Assembly (NCBI GenBank): GCA_902776835.1
Contig: CACYRK010000009.1
Location: 1-64,000 of the forward strand
From: an uncultured Bacteroidales bacterium
GTDB lineage: Bacteria > Bacteroidota > Bacteroidia > Bacteroidales > Muribaculaceae
Length of the DNA: 64,000 bases
Reading direction: 5' to 3'
The notes below the pieces were generated by a model. The model did no database searches. It saw only the letters and a list, made by a program, of their open reading frames with translations, and was not told where the DNA came from. Both the position numbers and the translations under genes were made by a program. This document shows positions 35,113 to 44,644 of this stretch, in pieces. How positions within the stretch are numbered: the first letter of the stretch is position 1; each line of letters starts with the position of its first letter.

Positions 35113-38100
35113 ATGGCTTTTAGTGACATCTTAAAAAAACTGTTCGGCACAAAGAGCGACCGCGACTTGAAACGCTTGCTGCCCATCGTGGAGCAAATCA
35201 AGGCCGCCTACCCCGAAATCGAGGCTCTGTCGAACGACCAGTTGCGTGAGCGCACAGCACAGATTCGCCAGCAACTCAACGACGCAGTGAAACCGGAACG
35301 CGACGAAATCGCTGAAATCAAGGCAACCATCGAAACTATCGAGTACGACCAGCGCACGCCGCTGTGGGAGAAAGTCGACAAAATCGAGAAGGAAATCCTC
35401 GAGAAACTCGAAGACGAACTCGACAAGGTGCTGCCCGTGGTTTTCGCCATCGTCAAGGAAACGGCGAAGCGTTTTGCCGAAAACGAGACAATAGAGGTGA
35501 CGGCTACCGACATGGACCGCGACCTCGCCGCCCAGGGACACGACTTCCTTACCGTCGAGGGCGACAAGGCGGTGTACTACAACCACTGGGTGGCCGGAGG
35601 CAACGAGACGGTGTGGAACATGATTCACTACGACGTGCAACTTATCGGCGGTGCCGTGCTGCATCAGGGCAAGATTGCCGAGATGGCTACCGGTGAAGGT
35701 AAGACCCTCGTGGCTACGCTCCCCGTGTTCCTCAACGCACTCACCGGCAACGGTGTGCACGTGGTCACCGTGAACGATTACCTCGCCAAGCGCGATAGCG
35801 AGTGGATGGGCCCGCTGTACATGTTCCACGGACTCAGCGTGGCATGTATCGACAAGACGCAGCCCAACTCGCCCGAGCGCCGTGCCGCTTACAACTGCGA
35901 CATCACCTTCGGTACCAACAGTGAGTTTGGTTTCGACTACCTGCGCGACAACATGGCCATGAGTCCCGAGGACCTCGTACAGCGCAAGCACAACTATGCC
36001 ATCGTCGACGAGGTGGACTCGGTGCTTATCGACGACGCACGCACACCGCTCATCATCTCTGGCCCTGTGCCCAAGGGCGAGGACCAGATGTTCAACGAGT
36101 TCAAGCCCAATGTTGAGCGCGTCTATAACGAGCAGCGCCGCCTGGTCACCTCGCTCTTGGCCGACGCCAAGCGCATGATGGCCAGCGACAATGAGGACGA
36201 GGTGAAAGAAGGCACTCTGCGCCTCTACCGCGCCCACAAGGGTCTGCCCAAGTACAAGCCGCTCATCAAGTTCCTCAGCGAGGAGGGTATCAAGGCTCAG
36301 ATGCTCAAGGCCGAGAAGTACTACATGCAGGACAACAACCGCGAGATGCACATCGTCACCGACCCGCTGTTCTTCATCATCGAGGAGCAAAACAACACCA
36401 TCGAGTTGACCGATAAGGGTATCGACGTGCTCACCGGCCGTTCCGACGACCCCGAGTTCTTCGTGCTGCCCGACATCGCCGCTCAACTTAGCGCGGTGAC
36501 CAACGAGCCGCTCAGCGATGCCGAGAAGGTCGTCAAGAAGGACGAACTGCTGCAAAACTACAGCGTAAAGGCCGAGCGCGTGCACACCGTGACACAGTTG
36601 CTCAAGGCTTACGCCCTGTTCAATATCAACGAGGAGTACATCGTCGATAACGAGGGCAAGGTGAAGATCGTCGACGAGCAGACCGGACGTATCATGGAGG
36701 GCCGCCGATACAGCGACGGTCTGCACCAAGCCATCGAGGCAAAGGAGGGTGTCACCGTCGAGGCTGCCACACAGACCTTCGCAACCATCACGCTGCAGAA
36801 CTACTTCCGCATGTATCACAAACTCGCCGGTATGACCGGTACCGCCGAGACCGAGGCGGGCGAGTTTATGGATATCTACAAACTCGATGTGGTGACCATT
36901 CCCACCAACAAGCCCGTGCAGCGCATCGATATGCCTGACCGCGTGTATAAGACCACCAAGGAGAAGTTCAACGCCGTAATTGAGGAGATTGAGAACCTGC
37001 GCAATGCCGGACGCCCCGTGCTCGTGGGTACCACCTCGGTCGAAATCAGTGAGATGCTCAGCCGCATGCTCAACATGAGGCGCATACCACACCAGGTGCT
37101 GAACGCCAAACTCCACCAAAAGGAGGCCGACATCGTGGCACAAGCCGGACGCTCAATCGACGGCAAGGGTGTCGTGACCATCGCCACCAACATGGCCGGT
37201 CGTGGTACCGATATCAAACTCACCCCCGAGGTGAAAGAGGCTGGCGGATTGGCAATCATCGGTACCGAGCGTCACGAGAGCCGCCGCGTCGACCGTCAGT
37301 TGCGCGGACGTTCCGGACGTCAGGGTGACCCAGGCTCCAGCGTGTTCTTCGTCTCGTTTGAGGACAAGGTGATGCGTCTGTTTGCCAGCGAGCGAATCGT
37401 GAAGATGCTCGACTTCCTTGGACTCAAGGACGGCGAGGCTATCGAAGACAAGCGCGTGACCAACGCCATCGAGAACGCCCAGAAACGCGTCGAGGAGAAC
37501 AACTTCGGTATTCGTAAGCACCTGCTCGAGTACGACGACGTGATGAACGCACAGCGTAAGGTGATCTACAACCGCCGCCACCACGCACTCATCGGTGAGC
37601 GCATAGGCATCGACATCATCAACACACTCAACGACAGCGTCGAGGACATCGTCGACCGCTATGCCGCCGACGATTACGAAGATTTCAAGATGCAAGTGCT
37701 CAAGACCTACGGCATCGAGCCGCCAATGGACGAGGACACCTACCGTCGCGCCGACCGCGACAGCAAGGTCGACAAACTCTACGACGAGGCGCTGGCATCA
37801 TTCAACCGCAAGATGGACCGCCTGAGCGAGGTGGCTTATCCCGTGATTGAAAACATCGTTCGCGACCAACTCAGCAATGGCGTGGAAGAGCCGCAAGGAC
37901 TCATCCGCGTGCCCATCACCGACGGCAAGCGCATGTTTGGCATCACCGTGGGCATCAAGGAGGCCTACGAAACCAAGTGCAAGTCGCTCGCCAAGGCATG
38001 GCAAAAGGCCGTGATGCTGCTCACCATCGACGAGTGTTGGAAAGAGCACCTGCGCGAGATGGACCAGTTGCGACAGAGCGTGCAAAACGCCAGTTACGAG

Positions 38101-38460
38101 CAGAAAGACCCGCTCGTGATTTACAAGAAAGAGTCGTTTGACCTCTTCGGTGCCATGGTGGAAACCATGAACTCCAAGGCCCTCTCAATCTTGTTGCGCG
38201 GACAGATTCCTTCGCAAAACCCCGACCAGGCTCAGGTGCAGCAGCGCGAAATGCCGCGTCAGCGCCAGCGTTACAACGAGAGCCGCGGACAAGGCGTCAA
38301 CGAGCAGGCTGCAGCAGCCAACCGCGCCGCCTCGCAGAGCGCACAAGGGCCACAGCGTCCCACGCAGCCCATTATTGCCGGGCCTAAGGTGGGCCGCAAC
38401 GACCCATGCCCCTGCGGCAGTGGCAAGAAGTACAAAAACTGCCACGGACGCATGGCATAA
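35113..38460 (+). CDS. secA: Preprotein translocase ATPase SecA
   Basis: A 1115-residue motor, long as is usual in Bacteroidota. It has Walker A ([15 protein letters not shown]), the DEAD-like [17 protein letters not shown], the helicase motif [16 protein letters not shown], the arginine-finger region [15 protein letters not shown], a Gln-rich linker, and a C-terminal zinc-binding SEC-C motif [17 protein letters not shown]. It drives secretion through SecYEG with ATP. Monocistronic, followed by a strong terminator at 38498-38533. Confidence 0.98.
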   Translation: MAFSDILKKLFGTKSDRDLKRLLPIVEQIKAAYPEIEALSNDQLRERTAQIRQQLNDAVKPERDEIAEIKATIETIEYDQRTPLWEKVDKIEKEILEKLEDELDKVLPVVFAIVKETAKRFAENETIEVTATDMDRDLAAQGHDFLTVEGDKAVYYNHWVAGGNETVWNMIHYDVQLIGGAVLHQGKIAEMATGEGKTLVATLPVFLNALTGNGVHVVTVNDYLAKRDSEWMGPLYMFHGLSVACIDKTQPNSPERRAAYNCDITFGTNSEFGFDYLRDNMAMSPEDLVQRKHNYAIVDEVDSVLIDDARTPLIISGPVPKGEDQMFNEFKPNVERVYNEQRRLVTSLLADAKRMMASDNEDEVKEGTLRLYRAHKGLPKYKPLIKFLSEEGIKAQMLKAEKYYMQDNNREMHIVTDPLFFIIEEQNNTIELTDKGIDVLTGRSDDPEFFVLPDIAAQLSAVTNEPLSDAEKVVKKDELLQNYSVKAERVHTVTQLLKAYALFNINEEYIVDNEGKVKIVDEQTGRIMEGRRYSDGLHQAIEAKEGVTVEAATQTFATITLQNYFRMYHKLAGMTGTAETEAGEFMDIYKLDVVTIPTNKPVQRIDMPDRVYKTTKEKFNAVIEEIENLRNAGRPVLVGTTSVEISEMLSRMLNMRRIPHQVLNAKLHQKEADIVAQAGRSIDGKGVVTIATNMAGRGTDIKLTPEVKEAGGLAIIGTERHESRRVDRQLRGRSGRQGDPGSSVFFVSFEDKVMRLFASERIVKMLDFLGLKDGEAIEDKRVTNAIENAQKRVEENNFGIRKHLLEYDDVMNAQRKVIYNRRHHALIGERIGIDIINTLNDSVEDIVDRYAADDYEDFKMQVLKTYGIEPPMDEDTYRRADRDSKVDKLYDEALASFNRKMDRLSEVAYPVIENIVRDQLSNGVEEPQGLIRVPITDGKRMFGITVGIKEAYETKCKSLAKAWQKAVMLLTIDECWKEHLREMDQLRQSVQNASYEQKDPLVIYKKESFDLFGAMVETMNSKALSILLRGQIPSQNPDQAQVQQREMPRQRQRYNESRGQGVNEQAAAANRAASQSAQGPQRPTQPIIAGPKVGRNDPCPCGSGKKYKNCHGRMA

Positions 38461-38497
38461 CCGCTAGCACATCAGCCCCCAAGGGCACAACAACACA

Positions 38498-38533
38498 GCA
38501 ACCCCGGCACCACCGCCGGGGTTGCTTTTTTAT
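38498..38533 (+). terminator. Rho-independent terminator of secA
   Basis: GCAACCCCGGC, loop ACCACC, GCCGGGGTTGC, then TTTTTTATT. Confidence 0.93.
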
Positions 38534-38547
38534 TGACTGAGCCCAAG

Positions 38548-38591
38548 CGAATGCTCGAACACTCGAACAATCGAATGCTCGAACAATCGAG
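38548..38591. repeat. 8-base TCGAAYRC tandem array
   Basis: TCGAATGC, TCGAACAC, TCGAACAA, TCGAATGC, TCGAACAA, TCGAG. It lies between the secA terminator and that of the dockerin gene. The family is shared with 30590-30626 and 60401-60445. Confidence 0.88.
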
Positions 38592-38612
38592 TTTATGGGG
38601 GCATCATTGGGG

Positions 38613-38643
38613 CAAAAAAAATCCCCCGGCAATCGCCAGGGGA
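38613..38643 (-). terminator. Terminator of the dockerin gene
   Basis: On the minus strand TCCCCTGGC, loop, GCCGGGGGA is followed by eight T. Confidence 0.85.
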
Positions 38644-38684
38644 CCGATGTTGCGCTGTGCTCACGCATGGCCAACATGCTTTTA

Positions 38685-40940
38685 TTAGATGTCTAACACA
38701 ATATTGATTACAATGTTCAGGTCGGTGCCATTGACCATACCGTCGCCGTTGACGTCGGCACCCTCGATATTGCTGGCCTTGCCCAGAATCACGTTGATAA
38801 GGGTGTTGATGTCGATGCCGTCGACGACGCCGTCGCCAGTAACATCGCCAAGAACAGTCACGTTCTCATCAAGTTTGAATGCCGGCGACACGATTTGGTC
38901 TTGCCAGTTGCCGGTCTCATCGACCACGCGAACCTTCAGGTCGTACCAGCCATTCTCGCTGGGAGCGCTCACTTCGCTGAGGCTGCCCTCAAACAGTTGG
39001 CCAAAGGCGGGATAGAAGTAGAGGTCGGGATTCTCGGTGACCTCGAGCGATTGCCACTCGTCGCTGCCGTTGGGGGCGTAAGACACCTCCATGGTGATTG
39101 GTTTGCAGTTGAAGGCAAACATGCCAGAAGTCAGCGTGCCGTAGTTGAAGTCGCCACCGGTAATCTCAACCTTGCCATCGCTGGCGTTGGTGAAGCGGTC
39201 GGTGACATTGCCCTCAGCGTCGAGGAAGCGTAGCGTGGTGATTGTGGGAGCCGTCCAGTCGGTTTGCGTCATGTCGAACTCAAATTCAACCACGTTTTTG
39301 CCGTTGATGCCGTCGACATTCACATTATTATTAATAAATGTGGTGTTGATGATGCCGTCGGGATTGCCGGCCCTGTTGAAGTTGTTGTAGAAGGCGCTCA
39401 GCGTAGCGTAGTCGCTGTGCACCTCTTCGCCGTTATACTTCACGCTCACACGCAGGCTGTCGTTGTCGACCTGGCGGTATTCGCCATGGCGACCCATGCA
39501 GTAAGTGTTGAATGCGAAGCGCTTGCCGTTGTTATTCACATTGTTGGTCGATTGGATGACCATAATCGGGCAATTAGCGTTCAAACGCACCGGCTTGTTT
39601 TCGTCAATCATGGGGCTGAAGTGCGGGTTGATGACGTAAGAGTTTGCGCCGGCAATGGTGTCGTAAATCAGGCCGTTGCTGATGGGGATACCATAGTTGT
39701 TGTAGTAGTTGCCATCGGCCTCGAAACGCATCGTCGGAGCCATCGTGTAGCAGTAGGTGTACTGGACGCCCATGATGGTCGACTTGGTCGTCACAGCCTC
39801 GTTGTACACTGCGTTGAAGGTCGACGACACATCGCTTGTGCCGGGGCCTTCGCTCTCGAATGCAGTGAAGTAACTCGTCATGGAGTGAGAGCCGCTCATT
39901 GCGGGCAACATGTTAGGAATGTTGACCAGCGTCGACAACTGCGATGCGCCATTTTTGAGAATCGTGGTCAGTGTGCCCGGTGTCTGCTCCGAGAAGTCGC
40001 TGCCGCGCGGAGTCATCTGGAACAGGTCGACGTGCGTCGTGAAGTTGGGCTCGGGCTGAACGTCGATGTTGCCGTTGATACCGTCCTTCAGGTCGTAGGT
40101 GATATACACGGGGTCCAAATTCTCGCCCCAGAAGCCGCGATAGACGTTGTAAACCTGGAAGTTTTCGCTCACATCGTTGATGTAGAGGTCGATGCTGTTG
40201 CTCATGTCGCTAACTGTGGTGCCCTGGTTGTTGGTCACCGAACTTGCGCCACGATAGGTGCCCATGGTGGTGATAGCGACGAAACTTGCGCGGTTTTTCA
40301 TGAAAATTGCGCGGAAGTACGACTCGCCGTAAACATTCTCGGTGCCGTCGAAACTGCTCACGCCATTCACCACAGTCACAAAGCCAGGATTGGCCTCCTC
40401 GCCGTTGGGCAGGATGCGGCCGAAGTGCAGGCGGTTCTTAGCCTCGGCGATGTCGTGACTCATCTCGAAGTTGCCATCGACAACCACGTCCTCAATCAGC
40501 AGGACGATGTCGCGCACACCGTCGTAGTGGCGCCACGAGTAGCCGTCGTCGTTGATGTGCCACTGGATGTAGAGCGTGTAAGTGCCGGCCGGCACGTTGG
40601 TAAACGTTACCAGGCTCTTGTCGGTGTTCGACAGGCGGCCGAAATACTTGGTGTTGCCCTCATTCAGCAGGGTGAACGACTGTGCCTGAATGGCGGGCTG
40701 GCCATTGGCGCCAAGGCTGTCCTTGTCGTAGGTCAGGTGAAGCAGAATCTCGCTGGCCGGCTGGCCCTCCAGGCGAGGAGCCGCCGACGGCATCTCGTAG
40801 GTCACTGTACCATCGGCACACACGGTGCTAATGGCTTGGTCGGTCAACGACGATGAAAACGGAGAAAACTGTCCATCTGCCGTGAATGAAATCAATGCCA
40901 TCAAGGCAACTAAAATCATTGAGTAACTTTTCTGTTTCAT
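38685..40940 (-). CDS. Secreted protein with C-terminal type I dockerin
   Basis: A 751-residue secreted protein (signal MILVALMALISFTADG). The bulk is beta-rich with no catalytic motif I recognise. A stretch near residue 600-690 (TAPTITTLRFLDAEGNVTDRF, then GWYDLKVRVVDETGNWQ) resembles Ig-like/Fn3-type strands often found at the end of large subtilases, but no protease domain precedes it. The last 60 residues are two calcium-loop repeats, GDVTGDGVVDGIDINTLINVILG and ADVNGDGMVNGTDLNIVINIVLD, a textbook type I dockerin. No cohesin is encoded in the window. ATG 40946 is an alternative start. It is divergent from the TPR/LuxR regulator. Confidence 0.87.
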   Translation of the reverse strand: MKQKSYSMILVALMALISFTADGQFSPFSSSLTDQAISTVCADGTVTYEMPSAAPRLEGQPASEILLHLTYDKDSLGANGQPAIQAQSFTLLNEGNTKYFGRLSNTDKSLVTFTNVPAGTYTLYIQWHINDDGYSWRHYDGVRDIVLLIEDVVVDGNFEMSHDIAEAKNRLHFGRILPNGEEANPGFVTVVNGVSSFDGTENVYGESYFRAIFMKNRASFVAITTMGTYRGASSVTNNQGTTVSDMSNSIDLYINDVSENFQVYNVYRGFWGENLDPVYITYDLKDGINGNIDVQPEPNFTTHVDLFQMTPRGSDFSEQTPGTLTTILKNGASQLSTLVNIPNMLPAMSGSHSMTSYFTAFESEGPGTSDVSSTFNAVYNEAVTTKSTIMGVQYTYCYTMAPTMRFEADGNYYNNYGIPISNGLIYDTIAGANSYVINPHFSPMIDENKPVRLNANCPIMVIQSTNNVNNNGKRFAFNTYCMGRHGEYRQVDNDSLRVSVKYNGEEVHSDYATLSAFYNNFNRAGNPDGIINTTFINNNVNVDGINGKNVVEFEFDMTQTDWTAPTITTLRFLDAEGNVTDRFTNASDGKVEITGGDFNYGTLTSGMFAFNCKPITMEVSYAPNGSDEWQSLEVTENPDLYFYPAFGQLFEGSLSEVSAPSENGWYDLKVRVVDETGNWQDQIVSPAFKLDENVTVLGDVTGDGVVDGIDINTLINVILGKASNIEGADVNGDGMVNGTDLNIVINIVLDI

Positions 40941-40996
40941 AAACATTGATTTTTAGTGATTATGTAAATTTGATAGATTTTTCTTCAAGTTTTCTG

Positions 40997-41004
40997 CAAA
41001 ATTA
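40997..41004 (-). promoter_or_regulatory. -7 box TAATTTTG, dockerin gene
   Basis: The plus strand reads CAAAATTA, about 57 bases before ATG 40940. The divergent regulator promoter lies 64 bases away. Confidence 0.65.
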
Positions 41005-41067
41005 TCCTTTTAAGGACGATTTTACAAAAAAACAAGGTAGACAAATGGTGGACAACCAAATTTTTAC

Positions 41068-41075
41068 TATCTTTG
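41068..41075 (+). promoter_or_regulatory. -7 box TATCTTTG abutting the regulator start
   Basis: Four bases (CATC) separate the box from ATG 41080, so the transcript would start on or next to the start codon (leaderless). No clear TTG is seen at -33. Confidence 0.6.
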
Positions 41076-41079
41076 CATC

Positions 41080-42825
41080 ATGATACGGAAAACACTCATA
41101 ACGCTGGCGTTATCACTGATTTTCGGACAAATAGCAATAGCCGAAAACAATAAATGGCCGTCGACCACTGTGGCACAGGCCGACCATCTGGTTGCGCATT
41201 TCGAGCAAACCGAGGGGCAGTCGATCATGCTGCGCCTGGCAATCTGCGACAGTATGAAAGCGCTGGCGGCCCAGCATCGCGATGTGCCGCAAATCATGTG
41301 GCGCGCACTTTTTTGCGAGGCTGTGGTGCGCCACACCTTCGACGACCCGGAAATCTCGCAGCGCCTGCTCGACAAGGCCATGGGTATGGTCGACGGCCGC
41401 CGTTACGCTTACGACTACGGCCGCATCGAGGCCTTCAGGCGGTTCAATGCCGCGCTGTGCAACAAGGACGCGTTCACAGCTTTTCAGGTGGCGAAAGCCA
41501 ATATTGAGAAGTTCACCCAGCAGCGCGACTTTGTGACCGTGGGACGCTATTACCAGTGTATTGGCATCATTTTCAACAACATGACCGAGAGTTCAACGGC
41601 AATATCCTATCTGAAAAAGGGACAGATGAACTTCAAAAAGTCGAAACTGCCCATCGCGGCACAGCGTCTCGACTGGGATATCGCAAAAAGTTATGTGGGA
41701 ATGGGGCTGATCGACTCGTCGCGGGTGCTGATCGACAAGTTGCTGAAAAACAAGGCTTGGAATACCGACTCGCTGATGCAGATTCGCATCCACACCATCG
41801 CCGCCTACTGCGCTCCCGACTCGGTGACGCAGGCCTATCACATTGGGCGCATGTGGCAGTACACGTCGCAAAACAGCGACTCCACGCTTATGATGCGCGG
41901 CTACACCAATATGGGCGGCTACCTGATTGGCTATGGCCACTATCGGCGCGCCATCGGCTATTACCTGCACGCTTACCGCTACATGAAGAGCCACAATCTT
42001 GCCAATTCCATGATGCCTTGCCTGTGTGCCTTGGGCGACTGCTATTACGCGCTGGGCATACCCGACAGCGCGGCAATATATTATAATGAGTATGAGCGTG
42101 TGCGGGTCGACGTGAGCAAGGCCAGCCAGATGAACCTCATCAAGTCGGAGGATTTCAAAAATCGCATCGAGGAGTATGAGAAGTCGCTTGCCGACATGAA
42201 TCGCAAGGCGCGCACCGACCTCGTCATCACGGGCCTTATCATCCTCATTCTCATCGCTCTCACGGCAATCCTGTGGATGAGCCGGCAGAAGTCGCGCATC
42301 GCCCATCAACTTGCCGAGGAGCAAAACAAGCGCCTGTCGCAAAACTTGGAGATGGAGCAGTTGCGCAACAAGCAGCAACTCATCGAAATCGAGTTGCGCG
42401 ACCGCCGCCTTGTCGCCGATGCCGTGCAGATGACCGAAAACGAGGCGCTCCTGAAGGGCATCCACAAGACCATCAACGAGGCTGCCGAGGGGCAGACCAA
42501 CACCGCCGACGTGCTGCGTGAACTAAATTCGCAGATGCTTATGCACGCCAATAACATTAAGGAGTGGAACACCTTCGAGGCCTATTTCGAGAAGGTGCAT
42601 CCGGGCTTCTTTGTGCAACTCAAGAAACGCTGTCCGCGCCTTACCGAGAGCGAGTTGCGGCTGTGCGCTTTCCTGCGTATGGGCATGACCAACGCACAGG
42701 TGGCGAGCATGCTGAATATCATGCCGTCGTCGCTGAAGAAGTCACGCTTCCGCATCCGCAAAAAACTTGAACTCGACACAGCCGATTCGCTCGAAGACAC
42801 CCTGCGCAACATCAGCACTCAGTAA
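41080..42825 (+). CDS. TPR-transmembrane-LuxR-type regulator
   Basis: A 581-residue protein with a signal sequence (LITLALSLIFGQIAIA), periplasmic tetratricopeptide-like repeats (about 60-370), one span (about 384-404, LVITGLIILILIALTAILWM), a cytoplasmic coiled coil (about 410-450), and a C-terminal helix-turn-helix in CPRLTESELRLCAFLRMGMTNAQVASMLNIMPSSLKKSRFRIRKKL. This is the layout of Bacteroidota one-component regulators that couple envelope sensing to DNA binding. It is divergent from the dockerin gene, its most likely target (inference). No phosphorylation domain is present. Confidence 0.9.
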   Translation: MIRKTLITLALSLIFGQIAIAENNKWPSTTVAQADHLVAHFEQTEGQSIMLRLAICDSMKALAAQHRDVPQIMWRALFCEAVVRHTFDDPEISQRLLDKAMGMVDGRRYAYDYGRIEAFRRFNAALCNKDAFTAFQVAKANIEKFTQQRDFVTVGRYYQCIGIIFNNMTESSTAISYLKKGQMNFKKSKLPIAAQRLDWDIAKSYVGMGLIDSSRVLIDKLLKNKAWNTDSLMQIRIHTIAAYCAPDSVTQAYHIGRMWQYTSQNSDSTLMMRGYTNMGGYLIGYGHYRRAIGYYLHAYRYMKSHNLANSMMPCLCALGDCYYALGIPDSAAIYYNEYERVRVDVSKASQMNLIKSEDFKNRIEEYEKSLADMNRKARTDLVITGLIILILIALTAILWMSRQKSRIAHQLAEEQNKRLSQNLEMEQLRNKQQLIEIELRDRRLVADAVQMTENEALLKGIHKTINEAAEGQTNTADVLRELNSQMLMHANNIKEWNTFEAYFEKVHPGFFVQLKKRCPRLTESELRLCAFLRMGMTNAQVASMLNIMPSSLKKSRFRIRKKLELDTADSLEDTLRNISTQ

Positions 42826-42827
42826 CG

Positions 42828-42897
42828 CTCCGCTGTCGCTTCGCTGGGTTGCGGCAGCAACTCCCCCTCAAAGTTAGAGGGGGTGCCCCGAAGGGGC
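42828..42897. repeat. Repeat remnant and double hairpin after the regulator
   Basis: The segment starts with a decayed copy of the GCTCGCT/TTCGCTGGG repeat seen at 101-292. Then CCCCCTC pairs with GAGGGGG (42863-42883) and GCCCC-GAA-GGGGC follows (42885-42897). No T run follows, so it is at best a weak terminator. Confidence 0.65.
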
Positions 42898-42917
42898 GGG
42901 GGCGTGTGTCCTCAATA

Positions 42918-42978
42918 ATCTAGTGGCTCTAGAAAATCTAGAAGTTCTAGAAGTTCTAGTGATTCTAGAAAATCTAGG
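42918..42978. repeat. TTCTAGAA short tandem array
   Basis: About seven units of TTCTAG or ATCTAG spaced 9-10 bases, related to the arrays at 312-360 and 11216-11301. Confidence 0.8.
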
Positions 42979-43020
42979 GAATATAGGCTATTCGAGTGAT
43001 TGAGTAATTGACGGTGGGGC

Positions 43021-43059
43021 AAAAAAACTCCCATGTGAGGCTTCACACCTAACATGGGA
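43021..43059 (-). terminator. Terminator of the ECF sigma module
   Basis: On the minus strand TCCCATGT, loop, ACATGGGA, then seven T. Confidence 0.85.
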
Positions 43060-43083
43060 ATCCAAAAAAATTAATTTTCAAAC

Positions 43084-43512
43084 CTATTTTTTCTTTCGTC
43101 CTTGCAGCATATTGCGTGCGAAGTCGTTTTCTGCCTTCTTGAGTAGGAATAACTGTCGTTTACTCAAGATTTTGGTGAATTTGGCGAAGTATTTCGCCTC
43201 GATTTCTCCCTCGCGAACCTTAGCATTGCTCAGCGCTTCGGCGGCTTGCATATAGTCGGCGTCGCTGGGATTTTTTTTCTTTTCGACATTTCTCGCCAGC
43301 GAGCGAGCGTCGCGGTTGGTCTGGAAAATCTCCTTTTCCATGGCCTCGTAAAGTGGCATGAACTGCTGTTGCTGTGCCGGGGTAAGTCCCACTTGTTCGA
43401 TAATGAACTTGTGCTTGGTTTCAAGCATCTCGTTGGCCCATTGCGACCGACTTTGTGCGGTCATGGTCAGCAGGCTTGCTAATGTGGCGAGGAGTAGGAG
43501 AATGCGTTTCAT
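43084..43512 (-). CDS. Spy/CpxP-like periplasmic protein
   Basis: A 142-residue protein with signal peptide (ILLLLATLASLLTMTAQ) and an all-helical basic body containing QVGLTPAQQQQFMPLYEAM, a pattern like the LTxxQ motifs of Spy/CpxP. It ends in RKKK. It is the third gene of a leftward sigma factor-membrane protein module, where such proteins may act as the envelope sensor or as a chaperone induced by it (inference). Confidence 0.82.
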   Translation of the reverse strand: MKRILLLLATLASLLTMTAQSRSQWANEMLETKHKFIIEQVGLTPAQQQQFMPLYEAMEKEIFQTNRDARSLARNVEKKKNPSDADYMQAAEALSNAKVREGEIEAKYFAKFTKILSKRQLFLLKKAENDFARNMLQGRKKK

Positions 43513-43539
43513 AGTGGTGTGAGAGTGACGTGTTAGAAA

Positions 43540-43938
43540 TTATTTGTTAGCATCGATCTCCACATCCATTTGAACGCTGTCTTCGTAGGTCATAATGTCG
43601 TAGTCGCTGGCCACGCCGTAGTTCAAAAACTCGTCGGCGTTTTGCTCCATGATGATGCCCGGTGCAATCTCGCTCATGCGCTGTTGCGTCGACATCTGGT
43701 TGGTGGTGATGCCGGTGAACACCTTCATGGTGCACCACACGCCGGCAAACATGGCAGCCAGGTAGACATATGGCCTCACTCGCAGCCACAGCGAAGGCTT
43801 CTCGTTGACCTCCGTGATGGTGACCTCGGGAAGTTCTTGGGCCATACGGGCGTTGAACTCGGCGAAATAGTTCTCGGGAACCTTAAAGCCGGCGTCCTTG
43901 CCAATGCGTTTCAATATGTCTGGTTCTTCGTGTTTCAT
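43540..43938 (-). CDS. Single-span membrane protein, probable anti-sigma partner
   Basis: A 132-residue protein. The N-terminal cytoplasmic part (MKHEEPDILKRIGKDAGFKVPENYFAEFNARM) is followed by one span (about 70-90, YVYLAAMFAGVWCTMKVF) and an acidic periplasmic tail. Its position directly after the sigma gene and its topology suggest regulation of that sigma factor. It lacks a recognisable zinc anti-sigma motif. ATG 43938 is used; the next ATG upstream in frame would overlap the sigma gene. Confidence 0.75.
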   Translation of the reverse strand: MKHEEPDILKRIGKDAGFKVPENYFAEFNARMAQELPEVTITEVNEKPSLWLRVRPYVYLAAMFAGVWCTMKVFTGITTNQMSTQQRMSEIAPGIIMEQNADEFLNYGVASDYDIMTYEDSVQMDVEIDANK

Positions 43939-43972
43939 TTCACTGTTTTTGACTCGTGGTAGTGCGAAAGGT

Positions 43973-44533
43973 TTAATCACTCTCTTCGAAAAACGCCTCA
44001 ATTTTTTTCAGTGCATGATGGTACGACGCTTTCAGCGCGCCGACCGAAGTGCCCAGGATTTCCGACATGTCGTCGTATTTCATCTCGTCGAAGTAGCGCA
44101 TATTGAACACCAGGCGTTGTTTCTCGGGCAGGGTGGCGATGGCCTTCTGCAGTTTCAGTTGGGCATCGTCGCCGTCGAACCACTCGTCGCTCTCGAGCGA
44201 GTTGACCAGGAATGAGTCATCGTCGTCGATCGACACCTGGTTCATCACCTTCTTCTTGTTGATGAATGTTATCGACTCGTTGATGGCTATCTTGTAGAGC
44301 CAAGTCGACAGTTTTGCGTCGCCGCGGAAGTTGTCGATGCTGGTCCACGCCTTGATGAAGGTGTTCTGCAGCACGTCGTTAGCGTCGTCATGGTCGACGA
44401 CCATGCGACGTATCTGCCAGTAGAGAGAACTTGAATAGTGCTCAATCACCTGGCCGAAAGCGGCACGTGCGGTATCGGGGTGGTGCAGTTGCTCCACCAC
44501 GGCAGCCTCGTCATATGTATTGCGTGATGCCAT
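43973..44533 (-). CDS. ECF-type RNA polymerase sigma factor
   Basis: A 186-residue sigma-70 family protein. Region 2 contains HDDANDVLQNTFIKAWTSIDNFRGDAKLSTWLYKIAINESI, the -10 recognition block. Region 4 contains LPEKQRLVFNMRYFDEMKYDDMSEILGTSVGALKASYHHALKKIEAFF. It redirects RNA polymerase to a small regulon, probably including its own operon with the membrane protein and Spy-like gene. The start at 44533 lies only 11 bases after a -7 box (44545-44552), so its leader is a few bases long. Confidence 0.95.
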   Translation of the reverse strand: MASRNTYDEAAVVEQLHHPDTARAAFGQVIEHYSSSLYWQIRRMVVDHDDANDVLQNTFIKAWTSIDNFRGDAKLSTWLYKIAINESITFINKKKVMNQVSIDDDDSFLVNSLESDEWFDGDDAQLKLQKAIATLPEKQRLVFNMRYFDEMKYDDMSEILGTSVGALKASYHHALKKIEAFFEESD

Positions 44534-44544
44534 CAGTGTGGGTA

Positions 44545-44552
44545 CAAAGTTA
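44545..44552 (-). promoter_or_regulatory. -7 box TAACTTTG, ECF sigma gene
   Basis: The plus strand reads CAAAGTTA, 11 bases before ATG 44533, leaving a very short leader. Confidence 0.6.
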
Positions 44553-44573
44553 CAAGTTATTTTCCTATAGCGA

Positions 44574-44600
44574 CAAAAAAAATGCGCCATAGGGCGCATT
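44574..44600 (-). terminator. Terminator of the lipoprotein operon
   Basis: On the minus strand AATGCGCCC, loop TAT, GGCGCATT is followed by a T run. It separates the three-lipoprotein operon from the sigma gene. Confidence 0.85.
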
Positions 44601-44644
44601 AATTTATTATTTTTAAGACTTTGCTGCGTTTTATTGCCGCTTAA

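Noticed and set aside
35131..37143. Minus-strand open frame of 670 codons opposite secA
   Set aside because: secA is unambiguous. The antisense frame is a codon-bias shadow.
38548..38591. Short arrays considered as CRISPR
   Set aside because: Units of 7-9 bases run head to tail without spacers, and no cas genes are present.
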